Shown: positions 1-6,122, counted from the stretch's first letter. The stretch is DNA of 7,533 nt from an uncultured Blautia sp. (GCA_900542045.1 UQMI01000081.1:1-7533), one strand, 5' to 3'. Numbers and translations: made by a program. Notes: a model not told the origin generated them from the sequence alone.

Positions 1-71
1 AACAGGAGTGTAAAAGGTAGCAATACTCGTGGATAGTTCATGAAACAACCCTGGCTGTCCCGCAGGTTCCA

Positions 72-100
72 TTGACCCCGTATGTGATCCATGCTATAGT
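72..100 (+). promoter_or_regulatory. sigma-A-type promoter of the LysR gene
   Basis: TTGACC (72-77) is followed after 17 bp by TATAGT (95-100), each one base away from consensus. A TG at 92-93 gives an extended -10 (TGCTATAGT). Transcription would start near 107, leaving a leader of about 77 nt before the LysR start at 184. No experimental start site is known here. Confidence 0.7.
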
Positions 101-108
101 TAATAGCA
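92..108. promoter_or_regulatory. palindrome over the -10 of the LysR promoter
   Basis: TGCTAT, a 5-bp spacer and ATAGCA form a perfect 6+6 inverted repeat that covers the -10 element and the expected start site. A protein bound here would block transcription, so negative autoregulation is a reasonable reading. Which protein binds is not shown, and part of the symmetry may simply come from the A/T-rich -10 box. Confidence 0.35.
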
Positions 109-162
109 ATACAAAATCGGAAACAGCAGTCATAATCCTTGTGGAAGAAATAACGTCCGGAG

Positions 163-168
163 AGGAGG
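163..168 (+). promoter_or_regulatory. AGGAGG ribosome binding site at unusually long spacing
   Basis: AGGAGG is a perfect Shine-Dalgarno core but lies 15 nt before the ATG at 184, against the usual 6-9. No earlier start is possible in that frame because TGA at 175-177 stops it. Either translation tolerates the long spacing or initiation is weak. Confidence 0.55.
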
Positions 169-183
169 TACCCCTGAAAAATC

Positions 184-1128
184 ATGGAATTTTATCAGTT
201 AGAACAGTTTTTATCCCTGGCTCAGACCTGCAATATGCATGTAACCGCTGAACAGCTTCATATTACCCAGCCGGCATTGAGCAAGAGCCTGAAAAAGCTG
301 GAAGCAGAATTGGAATGCCCGCTGTTCGAACGCAGGAGAAACAAGCTGGTATTAAACGAATATGGAAAAATCTTGCTCCAGCACAGCAGCGCGATCATGG
401 AAGAAATCCAGCAGCTCCGTAAGGAAATATGGGAACAGCAGGAAAAAAGCAAAGTTTTTATTACTTGTTCCGGGTATGCGATTGCTGCTCTGTACTTCAT
501 TATGCCGCATATTGCACATGCTTTTCCTCAGAGAGTTTTCCTCTGCAGCGTGGAAAAAGTGACGGATTACAGCCGCCTTTTTGAAGAAGGAAAGTTTGAC
601 TTTATCCTGTCCAATCACAAATATAACAGCGGCAGATATGAAAATGTTCAGATCTTCGAAGAGGAATTGATGATCACGGTCCCAAATGACTGTGCGCTTC
701 ATGCGAATGCACATGAGAAGATAGAAATGGAACAGCTCCGTCAAATAGAGAAATTCATCTTGCCTGACACACCTGGATATACCGAGTGGTTTAGACAAGT
801 GCTGGAGGAAGCCGGGGTGCAAAAAGAACGAATTTCCTATTATCCCATCGAAAAGTATCTGAATTCCAAGGCTGAATTTCAGTTCTGCAACCTCTGTTCC
901 TCATTGATCATTCATTTTGTCCCGGAGATTACCGGAAAAACCGTTTACACAGTAAATTCAGAACATGCCCGGAAACAGATCTACGCAGTATTCCGAAAGA
1001 AAGACAGGAAAAAACTGGAGCCTCTGATCACCTATCTCCGGGATGAAACAAATAACCTGTTCCGCAACGTATCCTTTTTACCCTATTTCATGTTCCGAAA
1101 TGAATCCTCCAATCTGCTGTTCAAATAA
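184..1128 (+). CDS. LysR-family transcriptional regulator
   Basis: A 314-residue protein, close to the usual LysR length of about 300. Residues 1-60 form the winged helix-turn-helix, with the typical start MEFYQLEQFLSLAQT, a recognition segment ITQPALSKSLKKLE and the wing PLFERRRNKLVLNEYG. A linker helix (about 60-90) leads to the effector-binding domain from about residue 92 to 300. LysR proteins usually act as tetramers and respond to a small molecule; the ligand cannot be read from the sequence. The ATG at 184 is the only sensible start, since an in-frame TGA lies just upstream. The nearest gene on the same strand encodes a FUSC-type membrane protein, but a strong terminator separates the two, so they are not one simple operon. 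Control of that gene is possible by analogy with regulator-exporter pairs such as aaeR/aaeB. No frameshift or missing segment is visible. Confidence 0.93.
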   Translation: MEFYQLEQFLSLAQTCNMHVTAEQLHITQPALSKSLKKLEAELECPLFERRRNKLVLNEYGKILLQHSSAIMEEIQQLRKEIWEQQEKSKVFITCSGYAIAALYFIMPHIAHAFPQRVFLCSVEKVTDYSRLFEEGKFDFILSNHKYNSGRYENVQIFEEELMITVPNDCALHANAHEKIEMEQLRQIEKFILPDTPGYTEWFRQVLEEAGVQKERISYYPIEKYLNSKAEFQFCNLCSSLIIHFVPEITGKTVYTVNSEHARKQIYAVFRKKDRKKLEPLITYLRDETNNLFRNVSFLPYFMFRNESSNLLFK

Positions 1129-1185
1129 CAGGCGATGTCTGGTTATCGTTTGATAAACAACGATAATTAGACACCGCCTGTTTTT
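1127..1185 (+). terminator. long two-tier intrinsic terminator after the LysR gene
   Basis: The hairpin begins inside the LysR stop codon. Outer arms AACAGGCG (1127-1134) and CGCCTGTT (1175-1182) pair, then after one A/C mismatch TGTCT pairs with AGACA. Two G-U pairs follow, and TTATCGTT (1143-1150) pairs with AACGATAA (1159-1166) around an 8-nt loop. Five T residues (1181-1185) follow. The stem is about 24 positions, much longer than needed for simple termination. Confidence 0.85.
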
Positions 1186-1196
1186 GCGTCTATACT
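1168..1196 (+). promoter_or_regulatory. candidate promoter of the FUSC gene, overlapping the terminator
   Basis: TAGACA (1168-1173) and TATACT (1191-1196), each one mismatch from consensus, are 17 bp apart. The -35 lies in the descending arm of the preceding terminator hairpin. A start near 1203 would put the RNA 5' end only about 30 nt before the ATG at 1235. Confidence 0.5.
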
Positions 1197-1234
1197 TGAT
1201 TACGTGAATGAAAACAGGATTGGATGTGATACTC

Positions 1235-1750
1235 ATGTATGAAAAAAACAAAGCAATCGAACTGGCAGATATGCGCATTGCAGCTGCGTCTCTGTGCTGC
1301 ATCGCTCTTTTCGTGCTGATCCCGCAGCTGAACAATGTGGCAGTCAACGCAGCGGCACTGGCAACTATTATTTTCTGCTGCGGAGAAAACAGCAAAAGCA
1401 GTCTGCAGATGGCGCTCACAAGAATGAAGGCAATCCTCGTGGGCTTTCTGGTGGGAAGCCTTGTGGTGCTTATAAACCAGTGGATTCCGGCAAAAGGTCT
1501 GTTCGTCTTCCTTGCCGCACTTGGCCTTCTGGGCGTACTCTCCATTGGCTGGGCTGTAAAGCTTCCCTACATTCAGACGAAGATCGGATGTGTTATTTAT
1601 GTCCTTGTAATTCTGGTCATGCAGGGCTCCTTCCGGATCACTTACGGAATCATGTTCGTTGCTGGTTCCCTGATCGGAGCCTGCATTGCAGTTGCTGTTG
1701 CATGGCTGTTTGATATTTGCCGGAAAGGCAGAAAAGATAACAAAATCTAA
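1235..1750 (+). CDS. small FUSC-family-like inner-membrane protein
   Basis: A strongly hydrophobic protein of 171 residues with about six predicted membrane segments, at roughly residues 12-32, 34-52, 69-88, 92-115, 120-138 and 142-165. The sequence around SLQMALTRMKAILVGFLVGS resembles the fusaric acid resistance / aromatic acid exporter (FUSC, ArAE) membrane domain, in which a short basic stretch precedes a Gly-rich helix. FUSC proteins are proposed efflux carriers for aromatic acids; full versions carry extra domains, so this is a minimal one-domain form. Export of a small organic acid is inference only. I chose ATG 1235 because GGAT lies 9 nt upstream; the in-frame ATG at 1208 would add 9 residues but sits almost at the predicted RNA start with no ribosome binding site. 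The LysR regulator upstream may control it. Its stop codon overlaps an AAAGGA motif that could serve the next small ORF. Confidence 0.7.
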   Translation: MYEKNKAIELADMRIAAASLCCIALFVLIPQLNNVAVNAAALATIIFCCGENSKSSLQMALTRMKAILVGFLVGSLVVLINQWIPAKGLFVFLAALGLLGVLSIGWAVKLPYIQTKIGCVIYVLVILVMQGSFRITYGIMFVAGSLIGACIAVAVAWLFDICRKGRKDNKI

Positions 1751-1784
1751 AGGATTTTACTTATGAAAATTACTGATGGGATCG

Positions 1785-1946
1785 ATGCCTCACGACAAAC
1801 GTTTTATTTCTATCACGCAGCTGCAGGCAGAGTATGCGAAAGAAGGAACGGAGCTCCTCGTAAAATATGGAAAAGAAGGCCGCAGACAGATTATGATCCG
1901 GGCCATCGTCAAAAACGCTCCTTATAAAACAGACAACAGAAGATAA
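1785..1946 (+). CDS. tiny unknown ORF, possibly frameshifted
   Basis: The frame from ATG 1785 encodes 53 residues (MPHDKRFISITQLQAEYA at the start, KNAPYKTDNRR at the end), hydrophilic and apparently helical, with no membrane segment or motif I recognise. An in-frame ATG at 1776 would add three residues. The good ribosome binding site, AAAGGA at 1749-1754, instead serves ATG 1763 in another frame, which starts MKITDGIDA and then reads into implausible Arg-rich sequence up to 1927. This suggests one indel near 1785-1795 split a gene of about 60 codons that began at 1763; alternatively the 1785 start is real but weakly initiated. It follows the FUSC gene by 34 bp and may share its transcript. 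No function can be assigned. Confidence 0.35.
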   Translation: MPHDKRFISITQLQAEYAKEGTELLVKYGKEGRRQIMIRAIVKNAPYKTDNRR

Positions 1947-1963
1947 CACCTCCAACAAAACAG

Positions 1964-2007
1964 AAGTGGTCAGTCACACATAAGAGAGGCTGGCCACTTT
2001 CTATTTT
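1964..2007. terminator. hairpin between converging units, probably bidirectional
   Basis: AAGTGGTCAGTC (1964-1975) pairs with GGCTGGCCACTT (1988-1999) over 12 positions, with two G-U pairs and a 12-nt loop. The plus strand continues with TTTCTATTTTC, and the minus strand with CTGTTTTG. It sits between the plus-strand small ORF and the minus-strand ATPase remnant, so it can end transcription from either side. Confidence 0.75.
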
Positions 2008-2548
2008 CTATATAAGATTACAGGGAATAAAACAGTTTTTCTGATCAATCGGTATCACTTCTTCGCACATACAGACAATGCCGCCGCTGCCGCGCTCTAA
2101 AACCGTCTTGTCAAGCACCTCGTATTTTTTGACTTCTCTGCGATCAGGATTTGCAGATTTTTTGATCTCCAATGGATGAATCAATCCATTTTCCTCTACG
2201 ATTACATCAATTTCTTTTGCGTTAGAATCCCGGTAATATGTCAGGTTCGCTTTATCTGCAGAATAAGAAAAACTTTTCAAAAGTTCGATCACAACATAGT
2301 TTTCAAAGTAGTGACCGTTTGCAGCGCCATTCATCAGTGTATCCCTGGTAAGCCACATAGACAGATAGGCACACAATCCGCAGCCATTCTTTGGCTGTGG
2401 GTTGGGAAATTTCGGCTGCCTCTGCCAAAGTTTTATAGTTTACCTGCTCAGCAGTCAGGGCAGCACAGGCATTAAGAAATTTTCGGAATCGTACAGAATC
2501 GGTAATCCCGCCTTCTTCTGTCACATCCCGCATCAGATAGGTTTCAAT
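2008..2548 (-). pseudogene. remnant of a DUF4143-type AAA ATPase
   Basis: Two adjoining frames together give the C-terminal half of a DUF4143-family ATPase (COG1373-like). The first (2548 down to about 2375) reads IETYLMRDV, then NACAALTAEQVNYKTLAEAA and ISQPTAKEWLRI, the helical DUF4143 start. The second (about 2373 to 2008) reads CAYLSMWLTRDTLMNGAANG, GHYFENYVVIELLKSF, YYRDSNAKEIDVIVEE and HPLEIKKSANPDRREVKKYE, the nuclease-like C-terminal end with an intact terminus. Between them the usual segment containing a KLYFYDTGL-like motif is absent (roughly 35 codons, from memory of the family) and the frame changes near 2370-2376. The N-terminal AAA domain with Walker A and B is also gone; an in-frame TAA (2549-2551) stands just before IETYL. 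The product cannot bind ATP by the family mechanism. Intact members are often strain-variable accessory genes of unclear role. Confidence 0.88.
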
Positions 2549-2575
2549 TTATTTTATCCTAAAAAATTCTCCTTG

Positions 2576-2701
2576 TCATTGATAGTAAAGCACATTGAAA
2601 TCGGGTTTTGCTCCCTGGCATAACCAGTCCCAGATACTGTCAGCTGTATCTATCTCTCTGCTGCACTCTGTTTTTAGGTTGCCCGTACAAAAAATATTTA
2701 T
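2576..2701 (-). pseudogene. open tail of an unidentified gene, no start codon
   Basis: A 41-codon open stretch runs from just after an in-frame TGA (2702-2704) to a TGA at 2576-2578. It has no ATG. Its end, DSIWDWLCQGAKPDFNVLYY, looks protein-like, whereas the first 15 or so residues do not, so only the end may be genuine. A ribosome-binding-like AAGGAG lies at 2569-2574, right after the stop, as expected before a following gene. I read this as the 3' end of a gene that once preceded the ATPase, with the ATPase start and N-terminal domain deleted between the two. I do not recognise the family. A chance open frame remains possible. Confidence 0.3.
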
Positions 2702-2733
2702 TCAAAGCTCTATCAGCTCCTGCTGCCAACCGC

Positions 2734-2779
2734 AAAAAACGCCGCAGATGCCTGTTTTCAGACATCTGCAGCGTTTTTT
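2734..2779 (-). terminator. strong intrinsic terminator of the PTS operon
   Basis: On the minus strand AAAAAACGC pairs with GCGTTTTTT as the outer stem. After one mismatch GCAGATG pairs with CATCTGC, after another CTG pairs with CAG, and the loop has four bases. The T run 2734-2739 (as read on the minus strand) completes it. The A run on the other side means it could also work in the plus direction. The last codons and stop of the repressor gene lie inside the upstream arm. Confidence 0.88.
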
Positions 2780-3780
2780 CTGCTGAATTCCCGGGTACCT
2801 CCGGTGGACTCCTGCTCCACAATGGCATAGCCCAGCCGCAGCTCCTTCACCGGTGTATCCGGTTTTTCCAGAAGCTCCAGCAGCATTTTTGCCGCTTCAC
2901 TGCCGGATTCCTCATAAGAATACCGAATCGTGGTCAAAGTGGGAGTCGTTACTCTGGAGATACTGGAATTTCCCTGCCCGGATACGAAAATCCGGCCCGG
3001 GATCTCATAGCCCTGTTCCTTCAGATAAGCCATGGCGCCTACAGCTATGGAATCTGTGGCACAGATGATCCCATCCAGGCCTTTCCAGGTTTCCAGTAAT
3101 TCCTTTGCCTTCTCTCTGCCGGATTCCATGGAAAATCCGGAAACAACCGTATGCTTTCCCAATTCTTCCAGGCCCTGATCCCGCACTGCGTCACAGTATC
3201 CCTGCCACCGCTGTTTACCCGCTGCGATATCCTGGTGAAAGACGCTGATAAAGCCCAGATTTCTTCGTCCTTTTTCCAGAAAAAGCCGGGTCATATCGTA
3301 GATCGCATGATAATCATCATGATAGACACAGGGATATCCCTCCAGCCTCTGACCTGCTATGACCACCGGAACATTCATATTTTTCAGTGCCCTTTTATGC
3401 TCCTGGGTAAAGACCGTGGCAATGAAGATCACGCCGTCTACCTGTTTTTCATTGAAAATATTCAGATATTCCAGTTCTTTTTTCAGATTGTTCTGTGTAT
3501 CTGCCAGCAATAGCTGGTAGCCGCTTTCGTTAAGCACCGCCAGGATCCCTGCCACAACATTCCCAATGGCAGCAGAATCAATCTTTGGCAGGATCACGCC
3601 CACAAGTCTGGTCTTTTTTGTCCGCAGTGTCTGGGCCTGAATGGAAGGACGGTACCCCGTCTCTTCCACCACCTTGCGGATCGCTTCCTTCTTCTCTTCA
3701 GATATATAACCGTTATTGAAATAGCGGGAAACGGCTGCTCTTGAAACACCGGCTCTTTTTGCAATATCGCCAATATTCAT
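2758..3780 (-). CDS. scrR: LacI-family repressor, ScrR-like (sucrose operon)
   Basis: A 340-residue LacI-family protein of normal length. The N-terminal helix-turn-helix (IGDIAKRAGVSRAAVSRYFN, residues 3-22) is followed by a hinge with the conserved minor-groove Leu (L52 in AQTL). From residue 58 to about 330 comes a periplasmic-binding-like sensor domain starting RLVGVILPKIDSAAIG. The C-terminal part, including SGQGNSSISRVTTPTLTTIR and LGYAIVEQEST, resembles sucrose repressors. It is the last gene of the PTS operon: its ATG directly abuts the TAA of the HPr gene, and AAGGAAA about 9 nt upstream gives the ribosome binding site, so translational coupling is likely. The palindromes at the promoters of this operon and of the HAD gene are its probable operators, although they also fit CcpA. 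The sugar specificity and gene name rest on resemblance and on the adjacent permease. The stop codon is embedded in the terminator hairpin. Confidence 0.9.
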   Translation of the reverse strand: MNIGDIAKRAGVSRAAVSRYFNNGYISEEKKEAIRKVVEETGYRPSIQAQTLRTKKTRLVGVILPKIDSAAIGNVVAGILAVLNESGYQLLLADTQNNLKKELEYLNIFNEKQVDGVIFIATVFTQEHKRALKNMNVPVVIAGQRLEGYPCVYHDDYHAIYDMTRLFLEKGRRNLGFISVFHQDIAAGKQRWQGYCDAVRDQGLEELGKHTVVSGFSMESGREKAKELLETWKGLDGIICATDSIAVGAMAYLKEQGYEIPGRIFVSGQGNSSISRVTTPTLTTIRYSYEESGSEAAKMLLELLEKPDTPVKELRLGYAIVEQESTGGTREFSRKNAADV

Positions 3781-4038
3781 TTATAAATTTTCCTTAAAAA
3801 ATGCCTCCAGAGCTTCTGCTGCCGCTGCTTCGTCCTCTCCTTCTACAGTGATCTCCACCGTATCGCCGCATTTTACACCAAGCCCCATAAGAGCCATTAA
3901 TTTTTTCACATCCACAGACTTGCCGTCTTTCTGGATCATTACCTTGCTGGAAAAGCCTTTTGCAGCTTTTACGAGCAATCCCGCGGGACGTGCATGGATT
4001 CCTACTTCATCTGTAATTGTGTACGTAAACTGTTTCAT
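3781..4038 (-). CDS. HPr-family phosphocarrier with His15 but no Ser46
   Basis: An 85-residue protein of standard HPr length. The active-site motif GIHARPAG places His15 and Arg17 exactly as in HPr, so it should accept phosphate from Enzyme I and pass it to EIIA, here probably the C-terminal domain of the adjacent permease. The second HPr signature (KSVDVKKLMALMGLGV, residues 40-55) has Lys at position 46 where Bacillus HPr has the Ser phosphorylated by HPr kinase. It is thus the reverse of Crh, which keeps Ser46 and lacks His15. It should not take part in CcpA-dependent catabolite repression, and kinase feedback should not switch it off. It lies 19 bp after the permease gene, with AGGAGG 8 nt before the ATG, and directly abuts the repressor gene. 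It may be an operon-specific HPr beside a housekeeping copy elsewhere; that copy is not in this window. Confidence 0.95.
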   Translation of the reverse strand: MKQFTYTITDEVGIHARPAGLLVKAAKGFSSKVMIQKDGKSVDVKKLMALMGLGVKCGDTVEITVEGEDEAAAAEALEAFFKENL

Positions 4039-4057
4039 TTTTACTTCCTCCTGTTTG

Positions 4058-5971
4058 TTAATGAACTTCTATGATTTTTTCCATCAGTTCCGTTTTTCCG
4101 GTCTTCTCCACCGTGCAGGATTCATAATCATCGCTGTTGGTGACCAGAACGGCTGTTGTTGTACTGTATCCTGCTGCCTTGATCTTATCTATATCAAAGG
4201 TCAGAAGCTTCTGTCCGGCTTTTACCCTATCTCCTTCCTTTACCAGAAGGGTAAATCCGTCTCCCTGCATATTTACAGTGTTCACACCCACATGGATCAG
4301 AACCTCCATCTCCCCCGGACCTGTTATTCCCACTGCATGGCGGGTATCGGTCACTGAAGAAATCTCTCCGTCAAAAGGAGCCACCACAAGGCCCTCTTCC
4401 GGCTCAATTCCCACACCGTCTCCCAGCACACCAGAAGCAAAGGTCTCGTCCGGAATCTCTTCTCTGGGAATCACATTGCCTTTTACCGGCGCATACAGAA
4501 TTTTTTCCTGTTCCTCTGCAGCCGGCTTCTCCTCAGAAACAGAACTTTCGCTCTTTTCTTCTGCGGGAACTGCCTTCCCGTTTCCAGATGTTTCCGGCTG
4601 TTCTTCCTTCCAGAACACCCAGGTCAGGCCAAAGGCGATCACAAAAGAAACGGCAAGCATCACTGCATACTGCAGGGTAGAATCCAGAGTGATCAGAAAT
4701 CCCGGAATGCCGGTCACTCCATAAGACGTTGCTCCGATATGGAAGATGGCTCCCAGAAGCGCTCCCACAGCGCCGCCGGCCATACCGCAGATCAACGGTT
4801 TTACAAAACGCAGGTTTACACCGAAAATAGCCGGCTCCGTAATTCCCAGCGCAGAAGACAGGGCGGAAGGGAGCGCCACTGCTTTTGTCTTTTTGTTCTT
4901 TGCCTTCAGCCCCACTGCCAGACATGCGGCTCCCTGCGCAAAGTTGGCTGCAGAAGCTATGGGCATCCAGGTATTCAGGCCATCTGCAGCAGACAACATA
5001 CCAGCCTCAATTACATTATACATGTGATGGATGCCGCAGACAACTGTTAGTGGATAAATTGCACCCATAATCATAGAACCCAGTCCAAATCCCACTGTAA
5101 TGATCCACTGGGCAAATCCCAGAATGTAATTCTCAGCTGTGGAGAAAATGGGACCGATGATCCCCAGGGTAAGAAAAGCTGTGATCATGACTGTACAGAG
5201 AGGAGACACAAACAGGTCGATCATCTCCGGCACATGCTTATGCAGCCATTTTTCCAGCCGGCACATCACCCAGACGGCAATAATGACCGGGATCACATGC
5301 CCCTGATATCCCACCTGCCGGATGGTAAACCCGAACAGATTCCAGACCGGAATTTCCGATGGATCCATACTTGCCACTGACCAGGCATTGATCAGATTGG
5401 GATGGATCATGATCATACCGATGACTGCTCCCAGGAAAATGTTGCCGCCAAATACCCGGGCAGAAGATACGGCGATCAATACCGGCAGGAACGTAAATGC
5501 TGTATTTGCCAGCAAATCTAAAATACTGTACCAGTCACTTCCCGCAAACGCAGGAATTGCCTTTCCCAGTGTTTCCACCAGTCCCATCATCAGACCAGAC
5601 GCTACAATGGCCGGCAGGATGGGAACAAACACATCGCCCAGAGATTTGATCATCCGCTTGGGAAGAGGCTGACTGGCTGCCGCTGCCGCCTTTACCTCTT
5701 CTTTTGTGGCGGCAGTCATTCCACTGACTTTCAGAAACTCATCGTAAACTTTGTTAACCGTGCCAGTCCCAATGATGAGCTGCAGCTGTCCATTATTGCT
5801 GAATACTCCCTTCACACCGTCTACTTCTTCCAGTTTTTTCATGTCAATCTTACTGTTATCCACAGTAACCAGACGAAGTCTTGTGGCACAATGGGCCGCG
5901 CTTACCAGATTTTCACGGCCCCCGAGATTCTCAAAAATCTCTTTTGCACATTTACCATAATCCAATGCCAT
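4058..5971 (-). CDS. scrA: sugar PTS permease EIIBCA, sucrose type
   Basis: A 637-residue fused PTS permease of the glucose-sucrose superfamily. It takes up a sugar, probably sucrose, and releases it inside as the 6-phosphate. Order B-C-A: EIIB at 1-85 with the phosphocysteine Cys28 in AAHCATRLRL and a GVFSNNGQLQLIIGTG segment; the EIIC membrane channel at about 105-455 with the conserved GITEP motif (376-380); a Glu/Pro/Ser-rich linker at about 455-490; and a Crr-type EIIA at about 492-637 with the phospho-accepting His560 (VLIHVGVNTV) and supporting His545. All phosphotransfer residues are intact. The EIIC region, including HKHVPEMIDLF and HHMYNVIEAG, looks closer to sucrose permeases than to trehalose or beta-glucoside ones; this is from memory of the families. 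GGGAG 8 nt before the ATG is the ribosome binding site. It is the first gene of an operon with the HPr and LacI genes. The leader shows no antiterminator hairpin, favouring repressor control over BglG-type control. Confidence 0.93.
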   Translation of the reverse strand: MALDYGKCAKEIFENLGGRENLVSAAHCATRLRLVTVDNSKIDMKKLEEVDGVKGVFSNNGQLQLIIGTGTVNKVYDEFLKVSGMTAATKEEVKAAAAASQPLPKRMIKSLGDVFVPILPAIVASGLMMGLVETLGKAIPAFAGSDWYSILDLLANTAFTFLPVLIAVSSARVFGGNIFLGAVIGMIMIHPNLINAWSVASMDPSEIPVWNLFGFTIRQVGYQGHVIPVIIAVWVMCRLEKWLHKHVPEMIDLFVSPLCTVMITAFLTLGIIGPIFSTAENYILGFAQWIITVGFGLGSMIMGAIYPLTVVCGIHHMYNVIEAGMLSAADGLNTWMPIASAANFAQGAACLAVGLKAKNKKTKAVALPSALSSALGITEPAIFGVNLRFVKPLICGMAGGAVGALLGAIFHIGATSYGVTGIPGFLITLDSTLQYAVMLAVSFVIAFGLTWVFWKEEQPETSGNGKAVPAEEKSESSVSEEKPAAEEQEKILYAPVKGNVIPREEIPDETFASGVLGDGVGIEPEEGLVVAPFDGEISSVTDTRHAVGITGPGEMEVLIHVGVNTVNMQGDGFTLLVKEGDRVKAGQKLLTFDIDKIKAAGYSTTTAVLVTNSDDYESCTVEKTGKTELMEKIIEVH

Positions 5972-6007
5972 TTTTCTTTCTCCCTTTTTCTCGTATTTTA
6001 CATTATA

Positions 6008-6021
6008 TGAAATCGTTCACA
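6008..6021. promoter_or_regulatory. proximal LacI/CcpA-type operator of the PTS operon
   Basis: TGAAATCGTTCACA fits the CcpA cre consensus TGWAANCGNTNWCA at every defined position and also contains TGAA-4-TTCA symmetry. It lies between about +6 and +19 relative to the predicted start of the PTS transcript, a position where a bound repressor blocks RNA polymerase. Either the ScrR-like protein of this operon or CcpA could bind; sequence alone does not separate them. Confidence 0.75.
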
Positions 6022-6033
6022 CTTTCTACTCTT

Positions 6034-6062
6034 ATTATAAATTCATCCAAATTCTTTGTAAA
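6034..6062 (-). promoter_or_regulatory. sigma-A promoter of the PTS operon
   Basis: On the minus strand TTTACA (6062-6057) and a perfect TATAAT (6039-6034) are exactly 17 bp apart. Transcription would begin near 6027, giving a leader of about 55 nt to the permease ATG. Confidence 0.8.
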
Positions 6063-6108
6063 TTGTCATGTTCCCCAAAATTTTTGCTTGTTTTTTGTTA
6101 GAATTATA

Positions 6109-6122
6109 TGAGAACGATTTCA
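6109..6122. promoter_or_regulatory. distal LacI/CcpA-type operator upstream of the PTS promoter
   Basis: The minus strand reads TGAAATCGTTCTCA, again a full match to the cre consensus. Its 10-base core GAAATCGTTC is identical to that of the proximal site but in the opposite orientation, with centres 101 bp apart. It lies about 47 bp upstream of the -35, suiting either activation or a repression loop with the proximal site. Confidence 0.7.

Noticed and set aside
1..41. Possible start of a gene divergent from the LysR gene (minus strand, ATG at 41, MNYPRVLLPFTLL)
   Set aside because: Only 13 codons are visible, with a poor ribosome binding site and no clear promoter. Divergent targets of LysR regulators are common, but this is too little to call a gene.
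113..126. cre-like sequence downstream of the LysR promoter
   Set aside because: It has three mismatches to the defined positions, including the first two bases, so it is not distinguishable from chance.
2596..2603. Fourth TGAAATCG half-site
   Set aside because: The second half (GGTTTT) fits neither the cre consensus nor a palindrome, and the site lies in degraded coding sequence with no promoter nearby.
5972..6027. BglG/SacY-type antiterminator hairpin in the PTS leader
   Set aside because: The leader is A-rich and has no terminator hairpin or recognisable antiterminator element. A LacI-type repressor is encoded in the operon instead.
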